From assembly GCA_947039055.1 (NCBI GenBank), contig CAMQYB010000061.1, positions 1-8,939 on the forward strand: a stretch of 8,939 nucleotides of DNA, in the 5' to 3' direction. Below the pieces are notes generated by a model, which had not been told where the DNA came from, did not search any database, and worked only from the letters and a program-made list of their open reading frames with translations. This DNA is from an uncultured Deferribacteraceae bacterium. Its GTDB lineage: Bacteria; Chrysiogenota; Deferribacteres; Deferribacterales; Mucispirillaceae. Below are positions 1-6,608 of this stretch, one piece after another (the stretch's first letter is position 1; each line of letters opens with the position of its first letter). A program made the position numbers and the translations under genes.

Positions 1-522
1 GATAATGCAACAACTTCTGTTAAAGATGATAAGAAAAAAGATAAAGGGTTTAAACTTGATAGACGTGGCTCTAATTATTTCTATTTAATGTTAGCAAGTG
101 GTGCGGATGCAGATAACTATATAACACGACATTTCGGTGGATTTTTTATCGGAGCATCAGGTGGATTACAATTGTTTGATTGGTTTGCAGTTGAGCTTGG
201 GCTTACATATAGACAAGCATTGCTTCAGCAGTTAGAGATCAAGACGGCTATATTTTTGCAACCAGTTGTACCTATTGGGACACGATTTGAACTTGTTCCA
301 CGTATCGGACTTGGAATGATTAATACATTTTCTCTAAGTTATGCAGATCCAGCGAATGAAAAATTAAATGCAAACATGGATACTTTTACAAATATGTTAT
401 TTATTGCAGGGCTTCGATTTAATATTGATGATAGGTATATTATAGGTATTGTTGGTGAGAACGATATTTTTGGAGTATCACAGCGATATAGATATGGATT
501 AGAGTTCGGTATAAAATTCTAG
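1..522 (+). CDS. Outer-membrane β-barrel protein, C-terminal part (5' end outside window)
   Basis: The reading frame is open from base 1, so the gene begins upstream; 173 residues are visible. The first internal Met codon (88-90) is not a convincing start, because the frame before it is coding-like and no ribosome site precedes it. The visible part opens with a Lys/Asp-rich hydrophilic stretch (about residues 7-17). It continues as a series of short alternating hydrophobic/polar segments rich in Gly, Phe and Tyr, as expected for antiparallel β-strands. The last residues are YGLEFGIKF with a terminal Phe, the classic C-terminal signal read by the BAM machinery, so the protein is most likely an outer-membrane barrel. 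There are no long hydrophobic helices. The specific family and function are not recognisable, and a porin or a small structural barrel are both possible. It is separated from the next gene by a terminator and is probably unrelated to the metabolic cluster. Confidence 0.75.
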   Translation, partial: DNATTSVKDDKKKDKGFKLDRRGSNYFYLMLASGADADNYITRHFGGFFIGASGGLQLFDWFAVELGLTYRQALLQQLEIKTAIFLQPVVPIGTRFELVPRIGLGMINTFSLSYADPANEKLNANMDTFTNMLFIAGLRFNIDDRYIIGIVGENDIFGVSQRYRYGLEFGIKF

Positions 523-605
523 TAATTAATATAAAAACTTACGAAAATTTTATATTTAATTACGGTTTGAAATTATAGATATAAATTATAGATTATAAAT
601 TTTTT

Positions 606-643
606 AAAGAGAGTAACCTCTACAAATGGGTTACTCTTTTTTT
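606..643 (+). terminator. Intrinsic terminator after the barrel gene
   Basis: A perfect 9-bp stem, AGAGTAACC (610-618) with GGTTACTCT (629-637), encloses a 10-nt loop. It extends outward by one G-T and three A-T pairs (606-609 with 638-641) and runs into a seven-T tract on the + strand. It lies about 85 bases after the barrel stop codon. The opposite strand lacks a comparable T-tract, so it acts mainly on + strand transcription. Confidence 0.9.
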
Positions 644-888
644 ATCAATAATTTTAGATATTAGGAAAATTTTTCAAAACATAAAGTATCATTCTGCTCA
701 TAATTATTTTTAATTATTGATTAAATTGTAAGTAATATTTAACTGCTATAATTGATTTTATGGCATCAATAATGCTTTTTTATAACTATATTTTAAATGG
801 GAAAAGCTCATTATATTATTGTTTATTAAGTAGATATCTATTTATATACAGTAAATAAATTATAAGTTCGAAGCAAGAAACATTCTTT

Positions 889-904
889 TGGTTTGTTTTA
901 TTCA
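889..904. promoter_or_regulatory. Weak candidate RpiR operator, distal site
   Basis: The 16-mer TGGTTTGTTTTATTCA has the same length and the same right half (TTATTCA, 898-904) as the best site in front of the carrier gene. Its left half is poorly matched. It ends 30 bp upstream of the end of a second such site, about three helical turns, so both would face the same side of the DNA. The function is inferred and the sequence support is weak on its own. Confidence 0.3.
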
Positions 905-917
905 ATATTTTAAAATG

Positions 918-946
918 TTGACATATTTTATTCATTAGTGTATATA
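918..946 (+). promoter_or_regulatory. Sigma-70-type promoter of the RpiR regulator gene
   Basis: A perfect -35 box TTGACA (918-923) is followed by a 17-nt spacer and a -10 box TATATA (941-946). It lies about 60 bases before the chosen start codon of the regulator. The operator-like site 919-934 sits on the -35 box and spacer, where a bound protein would block polymerase. This suggests autorepression. Confidence 0.7.
919..934. promoter_or_regulatory. Candidate RpiR operator over its own promoter
   Basis: TGACATATTTTATTCA has outer dyad bases TGA/TCA and the half-site TTATTCA, shared with 898-904 and 1958-1964. It overlaps the -35 box and spacer of the regulator promoter. Binding by the RpiR protein is inferred from position and from the shared half-site. 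Confidence 0.4.
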
Positions 947-995
947 TATAAATTATAACACATTGTTCTATTTTAGCTATATTTTGTCTTATATT

Positions 996-999
996 GGAG
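996..999 (+). promoter_or_regulatory. Ribosome binding site deciding the regulator start
   Basis: GGAG stands 6 nt before the ATG at 1006. A TTG at 994 is in frame but overlaps this ribosome site, so the ATG is the better start. Confidence 0.7.
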
Positions 1000-1005
1000 A
1001 AACGT

Positions 1006-1905
1006 ATGGATACTGTTTTAGATAGGATTAGTCGTAAGATGAATGAGTTAACACCACAAGAGCGAAAAGCGGCTGAATTTATAGCTGAGAACTATAAAGA
1101 TGTAGCATTTTTAAATTCGTCAGATCTTGCAAAACGAGCAGGGGTTGGAGGATCAACAATAATAAGAATGGCAACATCGCTTGGTTACGCTGGTTTTCCA
1201 GAGCTTCATAAAGCGTTGTTTGATTACATTCAAAATAAGATAACAACGATTGATAGATTGTCTGAGATAACGTCATCTATATTTATAAATAATGGTGTTG
1301 ATAGTAAGAAAAATATTGATAATAAATTAACGAATATATCTAAAGTTTTTCTACAAGAAGCTGAGCAAAATATCAGTGTATTGAATGAGTTAGATATGGA
1401 CAAGTTTGATCGCATGGTAGATCTATTAATTTGCAAAGAAAAGGTTTTTATTGTTGGATCGCAGATATCAGAAGTTACTGCTGTTTTGGCAACATACTCA
1501 CTTGGCAAAGTATTACCAGAGGTTATCCGTATAGAGAGTGGTAAGAGCAACACATCGAATACTCTAAATTCTGCAACCTCAAATGATGTAGCTATTATAT
1601 TTTGTTTACCGAGATATCCTAAGTCAACTATAAACATTTTAAAATCGTTACATAAAGCAGGAACAACTATTATCGTGGTTACGCATAACACTATTTTTTC
1701 ATATATTGATATGGTTGATATTCTTTTTGCTGTTCCATTTATGCATTATAAGTTTATGGATAGTATATCGCCAATGATGAGTTTTATCACAGCGTTAGTG
1801 TTAGAGGTTTATGAGAGAGACACAAATAGAGCTGTTAAGCATCTTGAAAAATTTGAACAGTTTGTAACAGAACATAAAATATTTGTGGAAGATAAAGAGA
1901 GGTAG
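1006..1905 (+). CDS. MurR/RpiR-family transcriptional regulator (HTH + SIS domain)
   Basis: The product is 299 residues, a usual length for the family. The N-terminal part (about residues 1-75) is the RpiR helix-turn-helix domain. It carries the typical 'LTPQERKAAEFI' opening and a recognition region, DLAKRAGVGGSTIIRMATSLGY, at about residues 40-61. The C-terminal part is a SIS fold (about 125-260). Its first strand and loop are VFIVGS (147-152), and the segment containing PRYP (202-205) replaces the usual sugar-phosphate Ser-rich loop 'SxSGxT'. That change argues for a ligand other than a phosphosugar and is, from memory, common in RpiR proteins near amino-acid catabolic genes. It is encoded just upstream of the carrier-lyase cluster in the same direction, with palindrome-like sites at its own promoter and in the 173-bp gap before the carrier gene. 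It is therefore the likely local regulator. The ligand is unknown. Confidence 0.9.
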   Translation: MDTVLDRISRKMNELTPQERKAAEFIAENYKDVAFLNSSDLAKRAGVGGSTIIRMATSLGYAGFPELHKALFDYIQNKITTIDRLSEITSSIFINNGVDSKKNIDNKLTNISKVFLQEAEQNISVLNELDMDKFDRMVDLLICKEKVFIVGSQISEVTAVLATYSLGKVLPEVIRIESGKSNTSNTLNSATSNDVAIIFCLPRYPKSTINILKSLHKAGTTIIVVTHNTIFSYIDMVDILFAVPFMHYKFMDSISPMMSFITALVLEVYERDTNRAVKHLEKFEQFVTEHKIFVEDKER

Positions 1906-1948
1906 AATAAAGTAGAGTAGAAGGTAGGAGATTTTTTTTACCCAACCG

Positions 1949-1964
1949 TGAATAAAATTATTCA
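1949..1964. promoter_or_regulatory. Palindromic candidate RpiR operator, site 1 of carrier operon
   Basis: TGAATAAAATTATTCA has perfect 7-bp inverted arms (TGAATAA / TTATTCA) around a 2-bp centre. It lies between the regulator gene and the carrier gene. RpiR-type proteins bind as dimers or tetramers to AT-rich dyads of about this size. No strong promoter boxes are visible beside it. Confidence 0.5.
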
Positions 1965-1979
1965 TACAAGTGTATTGAA

Positions 1980-1995
1980 TGAATAAATAAATTCA
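1980..1995. promoter_or_regulatory. Palindromic candidate RpiR operator, site 2 of carrier operon
   Basis: TGAATAAATAAATTCA has 5-bp inverted arms TGAAT / ATTCA with a 6-nt centre. It is 16 bp long like site 1 and starts 31 bp after it, about three helical turns. A possible -10 element CATAAT (1994-1999) touches its right end, but I see no good -35 box at the right distance. The promoter may therefore be activator-dependent or non-canonical. Confidence 0.45.
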
Positions 1996-2064
1996 TAATT
2001 GTTTAAAGTTAAGAACAAGTTACAAGTAGAGGAAGTGAGTTAAATTATTTAAATATCTTAATAC

Positions 2065-2070
2065 AGGAGG
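2065..2070 (+). promoter_or_regulatory. Ribosome binding site deciding the carrier start
   Basis: AGGAGG is only 2 nt from the ATG at 2073 but 8 nt from the in-frame ATG at 2079. The second ATG is therefore the likely start. Confidence 0.75.
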
Positions 2071-2078
2071 AGATGACA

Positions 2079-3482
2079 ATGACGAAAGTAGAGAAACAAG
2101 ATGGTAAGGAAGAGTTGGATAATCATCCATTTACGGCGTTATTTATTATATTGATTATAGCGTATGCGTCTTCATTTTTTATTCCAAGTGGCGAATACAG
2201 TAGAGTGGTGCTTGAAGGCAGGACGGTTGTTGATCCAGATAGTTTTAGGTATATAGAGAAAGTTCAACCTACGTTTCAAGACTTTTTCTTATCGTTTTAT
2301 AACGGTTTTGGTAAGGTATGGGGATTAATAGCGATGGTTTTCTTTATCGGTGGTGCGTTTGGAGTTGTAAAGAGGATCGGATTGCTAGAGGTATCTGTTA
2401 AGGTTCTTGCGAGGAAGTTAAAGAATGCTCCGTTTCTTCTTGTTGCGATAATAATTATGGTACTTGTAATGCTTATTGTTAGTTTCACAGGTGTATGGGA
2501 GTTATCCATGGTGATAGTTCCGTTTATTATTCCGTTATGTTTAGGTTTAGGTTACGATCATATGGTTGGAGCAGGGCTTGTAATTATTGCAACATGCGCA
2601 GGGTATGGAGCGGCGTTAACTAATCCATTTTTTACAGCTGTTGCACATCAGATAGCTGAGTTACCGTTATATTCAGGAATGGGTTATCGTGCATTAACGA
2701 CGCTTATATTTTTCGTTATAAGTTTTGCGTTTATGATTTACTATGCAAGAAAGGTTAAAGCTGATCCTACTAAATCTGTTATGTATGGAGTAGAAACAGG
2801 TTACACAGAGATAGTTGATGATGGTTCACAATTTACAGCAGGGCTTAAAAGAGCAGGTGTAGTTTTTATATTAATGTTTATGTTTTTAGTATATGGCACA
2901 GTATTTAAAGGTTTCTCATTTGCTGAGATGTCTGCAACGTTTGTTGCGATGGGGTTAGCTGTTGGATTAGCTAGTGGATCGTCGTTGAACAAAATATGGC
3001 ATATGTTTTCAGATGGAATAAAAGATATGATGCTTGCAGGACTGGTTATATTTTTTGCTAGATCTATTTTATTTATATTAGAAGAGGCTGTTGTAATTGA
3101 TACGATAATTCATTTTCTTGCACAGTTTTTAATCGGATCAAATTCTGTACTTACTGCAGGTTTGATGTTTGTTATACAGTCGTTCATAAATTTCATTATA
3201 CCATCAGGAAGTGGACAGGCTGCAATAACTATGCCTATACTTATTCCGCTTGCAGATATGGGTGGTGTTAATCGTCAGGTAGCTTGTTACGCTTCACAGA
3301 TGGGAGATGCACTTTCAAATTTTATTTGGCCAACAAACGGTGGTTTAGTTGCACTTCTTTCCATTGCTGGAATTCCTTATATAAAGTGGTTTAAATTTTT
3401 TGCACCGTTATTTTGCGTTTTAGCAGTTGTTGCAATAATTCTTACAATGATTGCACAGGTTATAGATTACGGTCCTTTTTAA
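2079..3482 (+). CDS. YfcC-family (DcuC superfamily) membrane carrier
   Basis: This is a 467-residue integral inner-membrane protein with about 11-13 hydrophobic segments. It opens with a short charged cytoplasmic tail and the family-typical 'HPFTALFIILIIAY...FIPSGEY' first helix. The C-terminal half has the strongest signature: IPSGSGQAAITMPI from about residue 374, then a helix with QMGDALSNFIWPTNGG, and GIPYIKWFKFFAPLF near the end. These are hallmarks of YfcC proteins, which belong to the anaerobic C4-dicarboxylate carrier superfamily along with arginine/ornithine-type antiporters. The substrate is not settled by sequence. The neighbouring aspartase-family lyase and asparaginase remnant favour a dicarboxylic amino acid, its amide, or a small peptide. 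The gene lies 86 nt before the lyase and probably shares its transcript. Two palindromes upstream suggest control by the RpiR protein. Confidence 0.88.
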   Translation: MTKVEKQDGKEELDNHPFTALFIILIIAYASSFFIPSGEYSRVVLEGRTVVDPDSFRYIEKVQPTFQDFFLSFYNGFGKVWGLIAMVFFIGGAFGVVKRIGLLEVSVKVLARKLKNAPFLLVAIIIMVLVMLIVSFTGVWELSMVIVPFIIPLCLGLGYDHMVGAGLVIIATCAGYGAALTNPFFTAVAHQIAELPLYSGMGYRALTTLIFFVISFAFMIYYARKVKADPTKSVMYGVETGYTEIVDDGSQFTAGLKRAGVVFILMFMFLVYGTVFKGFSFAEMSATFVAMGLAVGLASGSSLNKIWHMFSDGIKDMMLAGLVIFFARSILFILEEAVVIDTIIHFLAQFLIGSNSVLTAGLMFVIQSFINFIIPSGSGQAAITMPILIPLADMGGVNRQVACYASQMGDALSNFIWPTNGGLVALLSIAGIPYIKWFKFFAPLFCVLAVVAIILTMIAQVIDYGPF

Positions 3483-3568
3483 GATTAGTATATTGAGGGA
3501 TATTACTCTTATAAAGAGTGAAATAAAGTAAGAAGAAAATTAAATAAATAATTTATTAGAGGAAAAAA

Positions 3569-5005
3569 ATGGATAAAAATTATAGAGTTGAAACAGATAG
3601 CATAGGCAGTAAAAATATACCGAAGAACGCTTATTACGGTATACAGTCAGAAAGAGGTAGAGAAAATTTTGATGTATCAGGATTAGAGTTAAGTAGATAT
3701 AAAGATTTTATTTTTGCAATAGCAGCTATCAAGAAAGCCGCAGCGATCGCAAATAATAAAGTTGGTGCGATTGATAAAGATATATCAGATGCGATAGTGT
3801 TAGCAGCAGAAGAGGTTATGGATGGTAAATACGATAATCAATTTCTGATGGATATTTTTCAAGGTGGTGGTGGCACATCTATAAATATGAATGTGAATGA
3901 AGTTATCGCTAATAGATCGAATGAAATTATATCTGGAGAGAAAGGTTATAATATTGTTCATCCTAACACACATATAAATATGGGACAGTCGACAAATGAT
4001 GTTATCCCGTCAGCTATGAAAATTGCTTGTTATAGATATCTTGATAGAGTTATTAAATCATCAGAATATCTAGTTGAGGCTCTTAGAAAAAAAGAGAAAG
4101 AGTTTGCAGATGTTGTTAAAATGGGCAGAACGTGTTTGCAAGATGCACTACCTGTAACTCTTGGTCAAGAGTTTAGTGGTTACGCTTCGATGGTTGAAAG
4201 AAGAGTTTTAAATCTTAAAGAGCTGAAGGAAAAATGTTTTTCATTACCACTTGGAGCAACAGCTGTTGGAACAAAAGTTACAGTTAGAGTTGGATATATT
4301 GAGAATGTTTATAAAGAGCTTAACACTATTTTAGGATTGCCAGTTGTTATAGATGATAATCTTTTTGATGCTTTACAAAATGCTGATATCTATTCAGATA
4401 TATCGACAGGATTAAAAGGTTTAGCGATGGGGTTATCTAAATTGGCTACAGATTTAAGAATTTTATCATCAGGTCCAAACACAGGTTTTAAAGAGATTAC
4501 TCTTCCTGCAATTCAGCCAGGATCATCTATAATGCCTGGTAAAATTAACCCAGTTATGCCAGAATTAATCAATCAGGTATGTTATCAAGTTATAGGTAAT
4601 GATGTTGCAATATCAATGGGTGTTGAAGGTGGAGAACTTGATTTAAATGTTTTTGAACCTCTTATCATCAAATGCTTAACAGAGTCATCAACTCTACTTG
4701 AAAAATCAATTCTACTTTTTGTTGATAACTGTATAATGGGAATTGTGGCTAATAAAGAATTGTGTAGAGAAGGATCTGAAAAATCAATTGCTTTATCAAC
4801 AGTTGTTGCTATGCTTATTGATTATGAGGCTGGAAGTAAAGTTGCAAAAGAAGCGTATAAAAAAGGTATCAGTATTAAAGAGGTTGTGATTGAGCAAGGT
4901 ATTCTAAGTAAAGAGGATGCAGATATTTTACTTGATCCTATGATATTAACTGATGGAGAAGTTTTTGCACAGAAAGTTGATGAGTATAGAAAAAGAAAAG
5001 GATAA
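3569..5005 (+). CDS. aspA: Aspartate ammonia-lyase family protein (divergent aspartase)
   Basis: The 478 residues match aspartase length. Aspartases split L-aspartate into fumarate and ammonia in the cytoplasm as tetramers. Conserved superfamily blocks are present in order: GGGGTSINMN (from residue 99), HPNTHINMGQSTND (131-144), GRTCLQDALP (from 186) and the signature GSSIMPGKINP (318-328), whose flexible loop carries the catalytic Ser and the Lys/Asn pair. The start has AGAGGA 5 nt ahead. The protein is closer to aspartases than to fumarases in its C-terminal domain. Several normally fixed positions differ. Cys189 stands where aspartases have His or Gln. GTKVTVRVGY replaces a 'GTGLNT.GY'-like stretch, and the C-terminal NPxIGYE-like segment is shortened to LIDYEAG. 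The enzyme may therefore have altered kinetics or act on a substituted aspartate. The family is sure; the exact substrate is less so. Confidence 0.85.
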   Translation: MDKNYRVETDSIGSKNIPKNAYYGIQSERGRENFDVSGLELSRYKDFIFAIAAIKKAAAIANNKVGAIDKDISDAIVLAAEEVMDGKYDNQFLMDIFQGGGGTSINMNVNEVIANRSNEIISGEKGYNIVHPNTHINMGQSTNDVIPSAMKIACYRYLDRVIKSSEYLVEALRKKEKEFADVVKMGRTCLQDALPVTLGQEFSGYASMVERRVLNLKELKEKCFSLPLGATAVGTKVTVRVGYIENVYKELNTILGLPVVIDDNLFDALQNADIYSDISTGLKGLAMGLSKLATDLRILSSGPNTGFKEITLPAIQPGSSIMPGKINPVMPELINQVCYQVIGNDVAISMGVEGGELDLNVFEPLIIKCLTESSTLLEKSILLFVDNCIMGIVANKELCREGSEKSIALSTVVAMLIDYEAGSKVAKEAYKKGISIKEVVIEQGILSKEDADILLDPMILTDGEVFAQKVDEYRKRKG

Positions 5006-5165
5006 AAATATATTAAAATTTATATTGACTGGTGGCACGATAGACTCATATTATGATACTGATACTTGTACAGCGGTGGCGTATGAGAAAAGTATTATTC
5101 ATGAATGTAAGGTAAACGTTATAAGAGTAGTGATGAAGTTGTTTTACACACATAATATAAGTATA
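5004..5165 (+). pseudogene. Remnant of an L-asparaginase-type gene (N-terminal ~50 codons)
   Basis: Directly after the lyase stop, an open frame reads KNILKFILTGGTIDSYYD, then DTCTAVAYEKSIIHE. This carries the asparaginase active-site motif TGGTI with the 'DSYYD...TAVP..KSII' context of the short asparaginase-domain proteins (about 160 residues; from memory). A later piece, KVNVIRVVMK, resembles the family's 'xVxFTEVCMKDSR' strand after an apparent loss of about 10 residues. Similarity then stops. No ATG with a ribosome site is placed to start it; an ATG in this frame at 4953 lies inside the lyase gene. More than two thirds of the domain is missing, including the second catalytic block. Asparaginases hydrolyse asparagine to aspartate and ammonia, which would feed the neighbouring lyase. 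An expressed short peptide is possible but could not be an enzyme. Confidence 0.65.
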
Positions 5166-5172
5166 AAGTTTT

Positions 5173-5177
5173 GGAGG
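5173..5177 (+). promoter_or_regulatory. Ribosome binding site deciding the MmgE/PrpD start
   Basis: GGAGG stands 5 nt before the ATG at 5183. An in-frame TTG at 5171 overlaps this ribosome site and is not a plausible start. Confidence 0.75.
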
Positions 5178-5182
5178 ATGCC

Positions 5183-6559
5183 ATGTCTATCTCAAGAAAG
5201 ATAGTTGAGTTTGTGTTAAGTACAAGTTATGAAAGTATTCCTGATGAGGTTTTAGAATATAGTCGGTTTGCATTTGTTGACTATATGGCTGTTGCGTATG
5301 CTGGTATTAGAACAGAAGATAATCGTATAATCCAAAGTTATGCACGACTAAGTGATAATATTGGTAAGTCAAAAGTTTTTGGAAGTGGTGATAGGTTTTC
5401 ATCAAAATATGCTTCTCTAATTAATGGTACAACAGCTCATGCACTTGATTTTGATGACGTAGGTATAACAGCTTTAAATCATCCAACTGTTGCAGTAGCT
5501 CCTGTAGTTTTTGCAATAGGTGAACAGTTAGAAAAATCTGGTAAAGAGGTACTTCGTGCATTTACTTTAAGTGTAGAAGTTTTACAGAAAGTTGCATCAA
5601 TGCTTATGCCAGAGTTGACAAATAGAGGGTGGCATACAACCTCTGTTTTTGGCACAATAGGATCAACAGTTGCAGCATCAATATTATATGGATTGAACGA
5701 GAAAGAGTTCATCAATGCACTAGGTATAAGTTGTTCGTTAGCAAGTGGGTTAAGAGTAAATTTTGGAACATATACAAAACCATTTCATGCAGGTTTATCT
5801 GCTCAAAATGGAGTAGTTGCCGTAGAACTTGCACGGTCTGGAGTAACATCATCAGAGTTTGCCTTTGAAGGTAGTGACGGGTTTGCGTTAGCATTTACTG
5901 GTTTAACTATTTCAGAATCAGATCTGATATTAGGTGAAAAATGGGATGCGATAACATCTGGATTTCAGTTCAAAAAATATCCAGTATGTAGTAGTTCTCA
6001 CACAGCGATTGATGCTTTTTTAATATTGAGAGAGGAAGAAAAAATTGATTGTGATGATATCGAGAAAGTGATCGCTGGCATGTCAGAGTTTGCTTTTAGA
6101 AATCTTTTATTCGATAATCCTCAAACAATTCAAGAAGCGAAATTTTCTATGCCTTACGCTATAGCTATCGCTGCTCTTAATGGAGATGTAACACTTAATG
6201 ATTTTGTGCCAGGTGCACTAGAAGATGAAAGAGTACAAGGTATGATGAAAAAGGTGAGCATGAAGTTAGATGATGCGTTTGTTGGTAAAGGTATTTTAGG
6301 TAACGAACCTGCGGTTGTATATATACAGCTTAGGAGTGGTAGAGAGTTAATTCAAAGAGTAGATCATGCGATGGGAACAAATCATAATCCATTATCTAAA
6401 GATAGGATGAGAAGTAAATTCTTTTTATGCTTAGGAGATCAAAATGATAGTGTGAAACAAAAATCATTTGATGGGATTTTTAATATTGATAGCTACGATA
6501 ATATAGTTGACTTGATAGGACTTATTCCGATGGTTACTCGCAGGTCATCAGGAAAGTAA
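5183..6559 (+). CDS. MmgE/PrpD-family protein
   Basis: The 458 residues are full length for the family, which includes 2-methylcitrate dehydratase, cis-aconitate decarboxylase and iminodisuccinate epimerase. All typical blocks are present in order: NGTTAHALDFDD (Asp89, 91, 92) followed by NHPTVAV with His100; WHTTSVFGT with His151; GTYTKPFHAG with Lys199; the FEGSDGFALAF turn; the KKYPVCSSSHTAIDA segment; EAKFSMPYAIA; and the closing NPLSKDRMRSKF lid-domain motif. By recalled alignment to cis-aconitate decarboxylase, Asp89, His100, His151 and Lys199 fall on its active-site positions, so the protein looks catalytically intact. One residue is inserted between the DFDD and NHP motifs. The substrate cannot be read from sequence. 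Because the neighbours are an aspartase-family lyase and C4-type carriers rather than methylcitrate genes, a C4/C6 polycarboxylate or amino-dicarboxylate role is more likely than propionate breakdown. It probably lies on the same transcript as the lyase. Confidence 0.85.
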   Translation: MSISRKIVEFVLSTSYESIPDEVLEYSRFAFVDYMAVAYAGIRTEDNRIIQSYARLSDNIGKSKVFGSGDRFSSKYASLINGTTAHALDFDDVGITALNHPTVAVAPVVFAIGEQLEKSGKEVLRAFTLSVEVLQKVASMLMPELTNRGWHTTSVFGTIGSTVAASILYGLNEKEFINALGISCSLASGLRVNFGTYTKPFHAGLSAQNGVVAVELARSGVTSSEFAFEGSDGFALAFTGLTISESDLILGEKWDAITSGFQFKKYPVCSSSHTAIDAFLILREEEKIDCDDIEKVIAGMSEFAFRNLLFDNPQTIQEAKFSMPYAIAIAALNGDVTLNDFVPGALEDERVQGMMKKVSMKLDDAFVGKGILGNEPAVVYIQLRSGRELIQRVDHAMGTNHNPLSKDRMRSKFFLCLGDQNDSVKQKSFDGIFNIDSYDNIVDLIGLIPMVTRRSSGK

Positions 6560-6608
6560 CAGCTATGTTTTAAACGATCATAGTTAAAAATAATATCGTA
6601 GAAAGAGT

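Larger units (their letters stand above)
523..993. other. Intergenic region between barrel gene and regulator
   Basis: This very AT-rich stretch carries no credible gene. It contains the terminator of the upstream gene (606-643), and near its right end two operator-like sites and the regulator promoter (889-946). Between about 645 and 885 I see only AT-rich sequence and one weak hairpin. Confidence 0.7.

Noticed and set aside
763..781. Short hairpin GCAT/ATGC followed by six T's, resembling a second terminator
   Set aside because: The stem is only 4 bp and there is no upstream gene needing it after the strong terminator at 606-643; probably chance in AT-rich DNA.
1230..1691. Long open frame on the minus strand inside the regulator gene (153 codons)
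   Set aside because: It lies fully antisense to a well-supported RpiR gene, has no recognisable domain and is explained as a frame shadow.
3505..3519. Small perfect inverted repeat ACTCTT-ATA-AAGAGT between the carrier and lyase genes
   Set aside because: It is short, with a 3-nt loop and no T-tract. It could be an mRNA processing hairpin, but nothing supports a call.
5629..5868. Overlapping + strand open frame inside the MmgE/PrpD gene
   Set aside because: It is Cys/Trp-rich, out of frame with a conserved enzyme and has no ribosome site; a shadow frame.
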